A stretch of 63,527 nt of DNA, taken from assembly GCA_900155495.1 (NCBI GenBank), contig FTLJ01000542.1, positions 1 through 63,527 on the forward strand, given 5' to 3'. This document shows, one piece after another, positions 1 through 10,869 of the stretch. The DNA comes from Porogramme epimiltina (Eukaryota; Basidiomycota; Agaricomycetes; Polyporales; Polyporaceae). Position 1 is the first letter of the stretch. The number at the start of each line of letters is the position of its first letter. The notes beneath the pieces are model-generated. The model worked only from the letters and a program-made list of their open reading frames with translations, had not been told where the DNA came from and searched no databases. The position numbers and the translations under genes were made by a program.

Positions 1-223
1 GGCGCGGCCCGGGTAGGCGTGCGAAAAGACAAAAGCTCGTAACAAAGCCCCAACGCCCAGCATTGATGAGAGTATGGTGGGGGTACGTGGATTCTCGTCG
101 TCTCGGCCCGTCTCGAGCTGTCAGTGCTGTCAAGACCTATTCATATACAAGGCCTCCACTGTCCCCCGTCTCGTTATCAGCTCATCTCGGTCTCGTAATC
201 CATCTGCCCTATTCCCCCTCGGC

Positions 224-1717
224 ATGGATCTCCCCTCACCCCCAAGCTACCCCACGCCGCCTCGGCTCCCCATCGAGCTCTGCGAACTCATAATCGATAC
301 TCTCGGGCACGACTACACCGGCTGGGCACACGACGCCGACGGCCGAGCGCTCCAATCCTGCGCTCTCGTCTCCCGTGCATGGCGTCCCCGCGCGCAACTC
401 CACCTCTTCGCCCACATCGCCGTCAACTCCTTCCCCGCCCTCGAGCGTCTCGCATGCGCCCTGTGCGCAGACCCTGCCCTGCGCGCGCTCGTGCACTCGC
501 TCCACCTCGACTGCAGCGCGCGCCGCAGCATGTACCCCACACGCAACATCGCAACGCTCTTCCCAAGCATACTCGCAAGACGCGATCGTCTCCCGGCTCT
601 CCGCGAAGTCCGCATTTCCGGAGGTGGGCTCGCGGAGCACCCGTCAATCGCTGGGGCGAAGGGCCACGCGCGGATGCTGCCACACTTGCCCGTACCCCCG
701 CGCACCGCAGGTGTGTACGCCCCCATTGCGAGCACGGTCACGCGCCTGGGGCTATACAAGCTCGAGTTCGCAAACTTCGCGGACTTTGCGCGATTGTTGG
801 ACGCGTTCGCGATCCTCGAGGAGCTGGAGTGCAAGCGGGTGACATGGGCTATGTTGGGGATTATCCCGGGGTTCGTGGCGCGCAAGAATGGTGGTGGGCG
901 GACTGGAGTGGGGTTTCTCGGGAAGCTCCGTGTTCTCAACGTACGCCGCAACTTCATCAGTCCCCTATGTGCGGTCTTGTTGATAGCATATATGCCAGTT
1001 GTGGAAGGTCGCGACGTACGGCGTAGAGCGTATCCTCTCCTCACTGTCGCCAGACTCGCTCACCGAGCTCGGCGTGTGGTGCCCGTACGAGCAACGCAGC
1101 CCTAATGCCCCAGGTACGCCAACCCCATACCTCCGTAACCATCTCCACAAGCTCACGATGCCTCCCGAAAGCCCTCGACCCCGTCACGAACCAGCCCCCC
1201 GGACTTGCGCTTTCGCACTTCACCGCGCTCTCGACCCTGCAAGTGCGCGACATCGGGCGGGACACTGCAGCCGATCTGCGCGTTCTTCGCGCGGCCTTGA
1301 GCTCCTGGCGCGCGCCGCCCGGAGCGGTACTTATGATCGGCATCGACGCGAACGCGGGCGAGCGCAGTCGGGCGGACGTGTTGGCGTTTATGCAAGAGAT
1401 CGGGGAGGTCGTGGAACAGTCCTGTAAGTCTGCGCAGACGATTTCGAAAGTGGGCACTAGTCGGGCTCACGCTAACGACGCGCTCCAGGTAGTCCTCACA
1501 TCTCTGTGAAGGTGAAGATCTCCGGGGTTCCCTCTCTGGAGCAGACGCCTGAGAGAGGGTTCCTCAAGTTGCTTGAGGGGCTGTTCTCACCAGCGCGCCG
1601 GGAGGGAAGGTTGGATATCCATCTAGGTGAGTCCTTGTGCCATTCATAATCAAGGTCTCGTGTGTGCTGACCGAGCTTGTAGGATATTGGACAGAGTCGT
1701 CGTGGAAACACAGCTAA
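224..1717 (+). CDS. F-box-like protein F1, agaricomycete family
   Basis: Start ATG at 224 is followed by a proline-rich leader and an F-box-like helix (LPIELCELIIDTL, then CALVSRAWRPRAQLHLF), the usual opening of agaricomycete F-box-like proteins that recruit substrates to SCF ubiquitin ligases. The rest of the long first exon (to about 940) has leucine-rich segments such as LGLYKLEFANFADFARLLDA. Further exons can be read through introns at about 942-998, after 1113, at about 1421-1488 and at about 1627-1682. The last exon is very short and ends GYWTESSWKHS with TAA at 1715-1717. It follows a phase-1 intron, the same position and phase at which the paralogue at 41.0-43.7 kb carries a WD40 domain. 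A broken paralogue lies at 10.9-12.3 kb. The reading frame is intact throughout. The F-box call rests on pattern, the substrate is unknown, and exon borders in the middle are approximate. Confidence 0.7.
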
Positions 1718-3059
1718 TTATCATGGCCTCACTATGGCCGGAGGTATCTGTATGCCACTCGTGTCCGATGGATAGCTTTCATCCACCTTCCTCTCATTCA
1801 CCTCCCTCACATTCTAGTGACGCCTCCAGAGCTCTGGGTGTATCGACAGATGTCACATTCCTCCAGCGTTGAAATCCATACCTATTGGCCCTTGGGCCAC
1901 CGTCAAGATGGACTCCCCACTGCCCCTAGTTTTCAAGCACGGAAAGCTTGTATCTTCTGACACCATCCCCATTGACATATGGAACGAAGTTTTCGTTCAA
2001 ATGAGTCGAGCGAGTCGGCCTACACAGCAGCCGACGTGGGCAGCGCAGAGGGCGCCGCTGCGCCGCCCCTGGCAGTGGCAGAGGCCCACCCCGGGACGCG
2101 CGCGTGCCCGCAGCCGCTCCAGATCGAATGATCCCGCGCGTGCAAGTCGAGGGCGGCGACGCGGACGCGCGCACTCCTCTCCCACTCTCCACTTCAACGC
2201 CGGCCCCTGTGTCAGGGTTGATGCCGATCGCGACGCCCATGGTCGTGTCCGCCGAAGGGCGGGCCGTGGACGACGGCGTCGACGATCCTGGAGCGGCGCG
2301 CGCTCGAGTCGCATCCTCTGTGGAGCCCGAGCTTGTTTGGCGGGCGGGATGTGGGTTCGCCCAATGGACGCTCGGCTTGGTCTCCTGAGAGCGAAACGGG
2401 AACGGGGTCGGGGGCTGGCATTGATGCTAGGACGTGAGGGATGTTAGTGATGATCGCGAGCCCCCCAGAGAAGGCAGATGTGCGAGCAGGCAGCACTCCC
2501 TCCGCATGCCTGTGTAGCCCTGCGCGTGGAACCTGGGAGAGCGCCATATGCATGGGTACTGTGTGTTTGGGTGCCTCTGTGGACTCGTTCAGGTGGTAAC
2601 TCATAAAGTTAAACGTATGTGCAGGATTATAATTATTTCTTTATTTCTTTTTCGAGACGAATCTGAGCTAGCAGTGTCGCGTCTCCATCAAAGGATGTTT
2701 GTGGATCAGGAAGAAGGCAAGTTCCCGCAAGCTCGTGAATTGAGGGGCATAGCCGTGGGCAAGGGCGCCGGTCTGGTGCACGCCCGGATATGGTTATATC
2801 CGGTACCAGACGCCTCTATAATGCCGGCCCCGGTGCGGCCTCCCACCAGAACATAGTAAACTGGGGAATCACGGAATCTGTACTGATGTTCCAAAAATAG
2901 ATGCAATGCGATGGATATCCTGCCCGTTATCTGTTGCAGGACGTGTCCAATGCGACACGCTGTAGCCTCAGCTTCCTCCCCACCTGCATCCACTCACCGG
3001 CACCGGACTTGAATACCCCTCTCCAACTCGAACGAGACCTCCAAGCACTCGACCAGAAG
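1718..3059. other. Mostly non-coding; possible gene remnants
   Basis: No gene can be defended here. At 1909-2010 a plus-strand stretch reads like the opening of an F-box type protein (MDSPLPLVFKHGK, then IPIDIWNEVFVQM) but runs into a very GC-rich sequence with no stable frame. At about 2305-2440 a plus-strand frame contains SLFGGRDVGSPNGRSAWSP, a proline/serine-rich tail of the kind seen at the C-terminus of fungal membrane proteins; I cannot join it to anything. Composition shifts sharply between about 2000 and 2450. The hairpin at 2771-2811 is listed separately. Part of this stretch must also hold the promoter and leader of the DUF6535 gene. Confidence 0.4.
2771..2811. repeat. Imperfect inverted repeat (hairpin)
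   Basis: The inner arms CCGGATAT (2784-2791) and ATATCCGG (2796-2803) are perfect reverse complements around a 4 nt loop. Outer arms GTCTGGT (2771-2777) and ACCAGAC (2805-2811) also pair, leaving a 6 nt bulge on the left and 1 nt on the right. It lies about 250 nt upstream of the DUF6535 gene start. It could be a regulatory palindrome or the scar of a small element; nothing in the sequence decides. Confidence 0.6.
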
Positions 3060-5961
3060 ATGGCAGAGAATCCTTCGCGAGTGTACGCTTCGATTCTTCC
3101 AATGACAGTGAATGGGATTCCCGGAAGGGGTGACGGGGAGTCATCCGGAAAGGTATGCCTCGAGAGGATCGCATCTCTGCATATCAAACACTAATCACAG
3201 CCCCCCCCCGACTATTTCTAGAGTGTATCGGATATAAACTACCATGGCGATGACCCTGCACATGAGCCAGCTGATGCACCTCTGGTAAGTCATAGATGTT
3301 TTATCATGGGCCGAAAGCTGATCAGGTACTTCTCCCAGGCGAAGGAACAGCAAATGAGTGTAAATCAGAACGTATTTCAGCTCCCAAGCCTCGAAGACCT
3401 TATCAAAGTCGGTATCGGTTACCCCAATTGTAGTATATCAGTACGTTGCTCACTGGTCATACAGGAGTTCATCAAAGGTGTCAGTAAGGAGGAGGACAAA
3501 GAGCAGGCGTGGAAACGTGCGTCTGAGACGGTGATGAGATACAGTGATGAAATGGTGGAGCAATGGAATAAGGAGATCGACGGTCTCTTGACATTTGTAA
3601 GCATACCGCATAGAATTGTCACCTCGTATAAAGCTCACTCGGGACGTAGGCCGGTCTGTTCTCTGCGATCTTGACCGCCTTCAACGTCCAGTCCTACCCA
3701 CTCCTCCTACCCTCGTCAAATGATCAGACAAACACCATCCTCATACGCATGTCCTCTCAGCTGGAGAGTTTTCGGGTGAATGCGCCCCTCGTCAATTCGA
3801 CCCAGCCCGCCTTCGACATCTCATCTCAGTCGGCTTTCAAACCGCCTGTATACGCGATCTGGCTCAACGTGCTTTGGTTCACGAGTCTCGTCTTCAGCCT
3901 CGCATCGGCAACAATTGGAATCATCTCTAAGCAATGGCTCAAGGAGTACAACACTGGACTGTACGGTGCCTCACGGGAAACCGCCCGCCGCCGACAATAC
4001 CGGTACGACAACCTCAAAAAATGGCATGTAGCCACCATTGTCGCTATCATCCCAGTCCTTCTCCTCATCGCCGCTATTCTCTTCCTCACCGGCCTCCTTG
4101 TTCTGTTATATAACATCAGCCACGTCGTCGCATACATTGTCTCTCCGTTCATCGGGCTTCTTCTATTCTTCATTTCTTTCACTGCAGTACTTCCGGGGTT
4201 TTCTCGGACGTGCTGCTACTTCTCACCTCAGGCACGGGTCCTGTTCCCGATAGGAAACAGAGTGGTCTGGATCATTGGGAAGATACGAATTGTGTTTGTG
4301 ACTGCCATATTTCGTTTTTTTGCTTGGACCACATCGGGACGCTCAAAACTCAAAGACTATTCCATGGGCCCTTACGAATACTTTGAGAAGTTGCGGGACC
4401 AGGAACTTCACAAATGGGGGCTTCCTCGTTTGTGGCGTGGAGGCGAAACATCTAGCAAGTCGGAACTAGCTAGTCTAGACAGCAATATCCTCGTTACCGC
4501 CTACTCTGCCACCCTCGACGCCTCCATCCTCGACAACTCCATTACCGCACTTTCCGAAAGCACGGACCCTTCCTTTTGGCATAAATATATCTCCGATCTC
4601 TCTAGAGCTATAGCCGCACGCTCTGGACCTCGCAGGGATCAATGGCCCGCGCCGATTCTCGACCGCTTTAAGAAAACCGTCGGAAACCTGATATTGCTCC
4701 TCGGGGGGTATCGTGAACCCATAAACGGGGGGAAACATGGCGGTCCAGAAAGAATACAAGCTACTCTGGAGATATTCGTTGACGAGAGTCATATCGGACC
4801 ACAGTGGACCCGTGGCGATGCATCCCCCTGGAAAACGAGATTGCGGACGCGGAAACCTGCTTCCCGCGAGGACAGCGCTATACGTTCTGATGACATTTGG
4901 GAGAAGATATTGTATGATGTCGACTTTCCCAATGTGCGCGATTCACTAACCTGCATGATTGGTGCGTCCTGAGAGTCTTGGGTCATAAGCAAACCTTGAC
5001 TCAACCTATCTGTTCACAGTCGCGTCCGCCACCGCACACCAGCTGCGCGCCTTCGTCAGAGACCCAGGCCTTAATTCACCTTATCCCCAGAGGCATGTGC
5101 AATGGGAGCTAGACAACATCATATGGGGTCATCTCTCCATTATTAGGCGGCTGCTGGCAGGGGGGGACGCTCCGAGAAAGGCTTGGGAAATTAGCATCGA
5201 CGCGCTCAACTCTATTCAAGAATTTCTCAGGGGCATTGACTGGAACCAGTCGAAGAGAGTGTTGAGCGAGGAATGCTGGTCTCATAGGCGAATACTCGAG
5301 GAGATAGAGCAGATGTGCAGAAGCGAACGAGACCACACTCTCATCTCTACTACCCAGGATCACCGCCTACTCCAGGCTCTAAAAGGCACTTTCAAGACTG
5401 GTACGTATACGGTAGACGCCGGTGCATTCCGTAGTATGTGATACCGAATAGCTAACTTCGCACACAGTTATGGAAGCTGCTGGACGTAGCTTGAAATCAT
5501 CAGTATCGAACCCACTTCTCGGCTCTCCTCACCTCAAACGGCATGTACAATGGGAGTTAGACAACATTGTCTGGGGCCATCTATGCATCATCAAGCGGCT
5601 CATGGAGAGTCAAGACATTCTCTATGAGCTCAAAGATATTCGGGAATTCCTTTCCAATGTCCTCGAATCCCTCGAGACTTTCTTCGAGAAAATAGAGATC
5701 ATGGTGGAAATCCAGATTCAAGACATAGATTCGTATCGGCGAATCCTAGAGGAGGTCGCGAAAATTCACGGAAACAAAGACGGCGATGATCTCCTCCCAA
5801 GGTTTACCAGTTTGGTTGCAGCCCTGGAAAGTGCATTTTCGCGCCTGATATCGGGGATTGACCGGAAGGACGATCCGCGAAAGGGTGACCTCGTGGATCA
5901 TTGCGAGAATGTACTCTACCAGCTAAAAGTCAAGGTATCAGGCTTGTCCGAGATATTGTGA
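3060..5961 (+). CDS. DUF6535 domain membrane protein
   Basis: The central part matches the basidiomycete DUF6535 family: the signature around YSDEMVEQWNKEIDGLLTF (exon ending at 3597) splices at about 3652 to AGLFSAILTAFNVQSYPLL, then PVYAIWLNVLWFTSLVFSLA and KQWLKEYNTGLYG follow. Membrane segments are visible at about 3843-3935 (IWLNVLWFTSLVFSLASATI), 4030-4115 and 4120-4200. Upstream exons (3060-3151, about 3221-3282, 3341-3407, 3465-3597) give a charged N-terminus; start at 3060 is the first ATG in the joined frame but a start further 5' is possible. The cytosolic C-terminal region (exons about 5021-5400 and 5468-5961) contains the phrase RHVQWELDNI(I/V)WGHL twice, 5093-5140 and 5541-5588, so this region is internally duplicated. 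Function of DUF6535 proteins is unknown; they are abundant in wood-decay fungi. The stop is TGA at 5959-5961. Confidence 0.8.
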
Positions 5962-6249
5962 GGCTAGCTGTGAGTATCCCGTCCATGTCCGCTTGATTCT
6001 GGTCCTTTTTGACAGTATCCCCCCATCAGACTCGCGTTAGTACTGTAAGCGCACCAGGGGCCATGTAGTGCCCCATTGCACCCCATGGCCCATAGCGCAG
6101 ACTCAGCATTCTGTTGCACTCTATAACTTCGGGGCAGCCTTATGTTGTGCGTCATGGTGCTATATTCTTTCCACCACCGTTTCTATAGTGCACTACAGTT
6201 CTCTGTAACCATGGTAGCACATTAATATAAATATATTCGGGTAGGGTCA
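5962..6249. other. Intergenic, no gene seen
   Basis: AT-richer spacer downstream of the DUF6535 gene and downstream (on the opposite strand) of the NAC-beta relic. No coding pattern on either strand. Confidence 0.5.
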
Positions 6250-6600
6250 TACTGTATACATGAGCTAGTTACCGCCCTCGCACTCGTCCTCAGGGTCCTC
6301 CGTGCGGCGGAGCAGCGCCGCGCCAGACCTCCATCTCCTTCGTCTCCACCGCGGTCAGCTCCGAGTCGACTTTGCGGTCCAGATCGCAACGGGATGAAGC
6401 CGGTGGGCGTTGTCGTCATCATCGTCGCGCGTGGCCGCTGCCGGACCCTCGCCTGGTACGAGCTTGCAGACGCGAGCGAGTCGGGGTCGAGCTGGTTGAG
6501 AATGCCAGGAGCGAGCTCAGTGAGCTCCTTGACGTGGCCAGCACTATAGACGGGAAAGGTGTTGGCAGCGACGACCGCGTGCACTGTCACGTGGAGAAGG
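6250..6600 (-). pseudogene. NAC subunit beta (BTF3/EGD1) fragment
   Basis: On the minus strand from about 6593 to 6453 the frame reads [16 protein letters not shown] followed by [19 protein letters not shown] and SLAS. This is the conserved NAC-beta block (NTF..., K.LTE..P.ILNQLG.DSL.SL) of the nascent-polypeptide-associated complex, which binds emerging chains at the ribosome. After SLAS the expected RKLAE is lost, and the acidic C-terminal tail of the family can be followed only by changing frame to about 6265. The N-terminal half and the NAC domain core are absent. A functional NAC-beta must lie elsewhere in the genome. No intron is apparent in this short piece, so a processed copy is possible, but a duplicated gene fragment is equally possible. 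Confidence 0.7.
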
Positions 6601-6649
6601 ATATGATGAGCTATGTTTGTTTGTGAAAGCAGAGCGGCGCGGCGGAAGA

Positions 6650-7690
6650 TAGATGACCACACACGGAGCCCGGTGGGGCCGGACTGCTGCCTGCGCGGCG
6701 ACGAACTCGGCGCCGCACGCGCGGTTGACCGTGCCCGCTGTGTCCGCATACAACACTGCAAGCGCGTCGACGCCAGCGCCGCCCTTGACGAACGCGCTCA
6801 TGGTGCACTGCATGCACGCATCGCACGACGGCATCGTCGCGTTGGGCAGGGGCAGCCCGAGCGGGAGCCGGTAGAGGTGAGGTCGGCGGGAGTGACGCAC
6901 CTGCGAGGGCATCAAGGACGACCGAGTTCTTCGTGCTCAGGTCCCTCTTGCAGCTCGTCTGGATGTTCTGCCCGAACCGCGCCATGTTCGTGGTCCTCGC
7001 TCAGCCCCGTGTTGCACGTCCCCCAGAGGATGACGTTCAGCGTGGCGATGTTCCTTTGGTTCTGCCTCAATCACCACCGAGATTAGCAAGCCGCGTTCTC
7101 AAACCCCATCCCTGAGGGAGAGAAGAGGAAAAGTTCCGTGGCTCCCCATGGGGCAGCCTCTGCGAGAGCGCTGGAGCGCCACGGCGCTCGTTCCCCTCAG
7201 AGCCCACCCGCCCGTCTGTCCGTCTCCCTGCGCACCCAAATACACACCGTCGACAGCTCGAATCTGCTATCACAAATAAAAGAGAGAAGAAAGCACGGGC
7301 GGATGAAAAGAGACAAAAAAGGGGAGGGACAGGCCAAAGAGAACGCACGGAAGTCGAATAGGCTCACTGTGATGAACGCATTCTGGTCCTGGCGGACGAG
7401 GAGCGAGAACGGGTGGCGCTTGCGGGACGCGGACGTCTGCGTCATGTTCATCATGAAGCTTGAAGCTTGAAGTCTTGGCAGCTGACGGTAGAGTAGTTGG
7501 TCGAGAACGTGTCCTCGAACGGCTGCGGGAACGGCTTCGGGAGGTCGACTCGGAGCGTGCCCGTCGGCACCGCCGTGAGCCCCGCGGTCCGAGTCAGTGT
7601 CGGCGCGGCGATCGACGAGGACGCGAGCGAGAGGGCGCGGGTCCACGGGAGGCTGTGGACCCCTACAAATGAGCTGGCGTAGATTCACAC
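6650..7690 (-). pseudogene. Broken DUF7729 secreted-protein gene
   Basis: Blocks typical of the fungal DUF7729 family (cysteine-rich, secreted or surface proteins of unknown role) appear in order on the minus strand: LPKPFPQPFEDTFSTNYST and CQDF (about 7555-7470), MMNMTQTSASRKRHPFSLL (about 7458-7400), ATLNVILWGTCNT (about 7050), RFGQNIQTSCKRDL and NSVVLDALAG (about 6985-6912), LYRLPLGLPLPNATMPSCDA (about 6880-6820) and [12 protein letters not shown] (about 6730). Lesions: a 14 nt tandem insertion of aagcttc units at about 7458-7471 shifts the frame between CQDF and MMNM; the frame changes again just before RFGQN; and the segment normally between DALAG and LPLG is missing. The stretch about 7095-7365 would be an unusually long intron or an insertion. 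It is not expected to make a working protein. Confidence 0.65.
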
Positions 7691-7748
7691 TCCGATGACC
7701 TGAAGCAGTTTACTGAGTTTGAAATTCCCATAACACCGGCGTTCCCAC

Positions 7749-7763
7749 CGCTGTATTAGGTTT
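7749..7763 (+). promoter_or_regulatory. Shared upstream motif of family-X genes (X1 copy)
   Basis: TATTAGGTT at 7754-7762, preceded by CGCTG, lies 79 nt before the X1 start. The same 9-mer precedes X2 (32275-32283) and X3 (37928-37936), there inside a longer conserved block. A further copy at 12445-12453 has no gene behind it. Role as a factor site is inferred only from conservation and position. Confidence 0.4.
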
Positions 7764-7832
7764 GTCAGGAACGCTGTTATAGATAAAGCCAAATAGTCGC
7801 CTGTGCGTTCGTCTCTCGCATTGCTCTTTGAT

Positions 7833-9612
7833 ATGGCTCTTCCTACCAGTGGCCCTTCCGGGTATGACTATCCATGGGACATCTATCAACGTGAACTCTT
7901 CCCTCTCGGCTACGGGCTCCCCCTCTGGAATCCGCAACCGATCTCTGGCGTGCCGGCGATAGAATGCGGCTCGGTGGCATACTTCGAACCGCGGTCGTAC
8001 GGTTCCGTCATCCCTCTCTTCAACGCCATGGCCGGACGGTCGCAAGACTTTCCCAAGGAACTCGAGGGCCAACCACTGTTTTCCACCATTACGCCGGGCC
8101 CCCGTCCCTCCCAAGTCGAGCTCAAGTACGTGATCAGCAGGTCCTTGACAGTAAAAGAAGCAAGGTGTGTCAAGAACTTGTTCCCAATAGATAGATACTC
8201 ATCCTCAGCAAAGTTCAAGTGCATCGTCAGCGGGAATATCCTATACGCACCAATTAGACGTGGAGATTGGGAAATCCGAGAGAACTGGAGCACTTCTCGC
8301 TGTTGGCAAATCCCCGACTATAGATGTTATCACGGCGAGGCTGGCAATAGCCTCTTACATGCGAAAGAACTTTAACTCATGGATGGATTATGCAAACACT
8401 CACAGGCAGCTCGGGATCGACGAGGAAAGGCTATGCTTCATCTCGGGAACGTCCAAGACCACGAGCTGGTTCGTCGCAGCGTTCCAAAACCGTGATCACT
8501 CAAGCGCAGGAGCCCGCATCGCATTGGACATGAACTTCTCGGCGAGCCAATCGGTTAGCGTTGAACCTGCTTCCGATGCAATTACGTACAACTATGGCCC
8601 AAAGTCGGATATCGGGACAAGGAACGTGCTCCTCCGCCCTCTTGTTGGACCACCGCAGGAGGATACGGCATCCCTTCCCAGTCCTCCAGTAGATCAGTGC
8701 ATATTCATCAACTACTGGAGGATGAAGAGGCGCCTCTTTCGCCCCCTAATCGTCATGGAAGCTACCGCCGGCCCACACGTCATTCAGAGTGGAAAACGGG
8801 ACGACGATGACGACGACGACACGGCCTTGAGGCCGCGCCACCGCTTGGAAACTCAGCCCTCGGCAGATTCAAACGCCGTGGCGTTCACCATGGGGAAGCC
8901 AGTAAGGGAATTGTTTCCGTCACTCCGATATGGCTCCTTACACAGCGCATTTTTCAGCATTATTTCGACCCTGTCGGACCTGTCCTCGACTATATCCTCG
9001 AGGTACGTAATAGTGCTCGCTCTCGCCTAGTGAAGTGCTCACGCCGTTGAATGTCTAGAGTTCTACCGCAGAGACCGCGATTGCATGTGATGATGATTTG
9101 ATCGCGATTTTCCAGGTTCGTGGTGTCGTCTACTTATTGGCGGCCTTCAGGACTAACGCATGCCCAACTCCAGGATCAGGGGATCCCGGACGATATTCCT
9201 ACGAGCCTCTCTGCTTTACGACCTCCCATTATGGTCAATGAAGATGGCGTAGGGATGATTTTGGTACCCGACAACGTTCCAAGATCTCTCACACCGACGG
9301 AATGCGTAAGTGCAAAGGACGATGTGGTCGCCCAACTCGAAACCTCCCGTACGTCCCCGAACTGTCTTGGAGATATATTCACATTCTGAGATCTCAACAG
9401 ATGCGATGAAGGCGGTGGCACTAGAGGGTAACACGGCTATACAGGGTGCCTGTTTCGAACGCGATGCCCCTAGCTGGTACGCTGCGCAGGGACCGGCCAC
9501 CAATGACCACATGAGCGCGGTCTCGCCCCACGACAGCAATAGGAGCACTTACTGCGGGAATGATGTTGGCGCCGCATGCATCCGAGACGTGGCTACACCG
9601 TGGGTGTATTGA
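7833..9612 (+). CDS. Family-X protein X1 (unnamed agaricomycete family)
   Basis: I do not recognise a named domain. The protein is paralogous to X2 (32.4 kb) and X3 (38.0 kb). All share an N-terminal block with GYGLPLWNPQP and CGSVAYF, then ISGTSKTTSWFVAAFQN, then DQCIFINYWRMKRRL, then AETAIACDDDLIAIF and GIPDDI, ending in a V.EDGVG block. Start 7833 matches the start of the paralogues. Exons: 7833 to about 8165; about 8243 to 9002 (entered after an intron that removes an out-of-frame stretch); about 9059-9115; about 9175-9348; about 9401-9612. An aspartate run (seven D at about 8806-8826) marks an acidic linker. The gene ends without the WD40 domain of X3. Such proteins are widespread in agaricomycetes. 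No signal peptide or membrane segment is evident, so a cytosolic role is likely. Exon borders are read by alignment to the paralogues. Confidence 0.6.
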
Positions 9613-10631
9613 AATACATTGGTTGTACGACGTGATGAAATGTTGAAACGGTTCAGTGTTCCTCCTCGTCTATATCGTGTTCCTTTATTGCGATCGTCTC
9701 CGTACAGCAAATCATCGTCATGTAACTTTATCTTGTTCTCGAGACCCTCTCTTGGATATTCGCTGTCCCTGTAATCAAGTCTTCGCTTTGTGGATCTACC
9801 CATCCATGGGTGACCGTGCGCTTAGTTTATCCATCCCTAGCACCAGCTGAAATGATAACATCTAAGGTATTGGGGCCTGCCAGTGTCGGACTCAGGAAGC
9901 CCAGGACTCGGAGGAGTGTCACATGCACTGCGGGCAAGCGTTTAGCCTAAAGTACGGCGCACGACATGTGGACCGTAAGGGGTGGAACGCACGAAGGGGT
10001 AATTTGGAGGAAATGATATCAATATACTATAGGTCACGCTAGTAGCCTAAGCACTTCAATCATCAGCACATGAAACGACAAGTTATGGGTCAAGCTGCAC
10101 AAATCGGAGGCTTTAACAGCGAGTTGCCCGTGAGAGGATGGACGTTCGAGAGATACGGTGATGTACATGCACATGTTATAGGAGGACGTCAACACCACTG
10201 AGCTTCCAAATCCACGGCGAAGCATGCAGGACCCAGGTTCAACCGCAGGCCGTGAAAGGTTCAAAATGCGGGGATGCTGCCAGGTAGCGAGACGGGGGCA
10301 GGATGGTCTGCGGGCCTTTGGCACATCCCTCAGAGGTTTCGGTGGGCGTCGCTTGCAAGGCAGTTCCTGAAAACTTGCGCATTAAACACGGCGGTTGGCA
10401 AAGGCGCTTGGTCTAGAGAACGACCTTTTTTGGGAATGTCCGGTACCGGATGTCTGTATGCCGAACCGTGCGTTGTACTACCAGACTCGATACTACGGTG
10501 ATGACTCTTTACCTCTATCTCTTTCGTCCCACTCGACCGCGTGAGAACCTCTTAAAGCAGCCCCGCTCAAGTCTAGGTCTCATTCAACGCACCAACGTCA
10601 TGATTCTCGCGGCCTACAGCACGTAGGATGC
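9613..10631. other. Intergenic, no gene seen
   Basis: About 1 kb with only short ORFs and no recognisable protein, RNA or repeat. It separates X1 from the broken F-box gene. Confidence 0.5.
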
Positions 10632-10869
10632 ATGGACATTGGAGTTCGGGAATGTTCCTGTGGTGCGTTTAGTAGTCCCTTCCAAATGGCGTGCGGGAGA
10701 CCTGATCTCCTCTGTAGATGGCAATGTGGAAATTCTGTCTCTTCTCTTTTCGACCAGACCTTCGAAGCGTATCCCGATGTCGTCAAAATCACATACTGTC
10801 GTCCACCCAAGCATTCTCTCGTGTACCGCGCCTCCGTGCAGCAAGTATTCTGCCTCCCTTCACCTTCAA

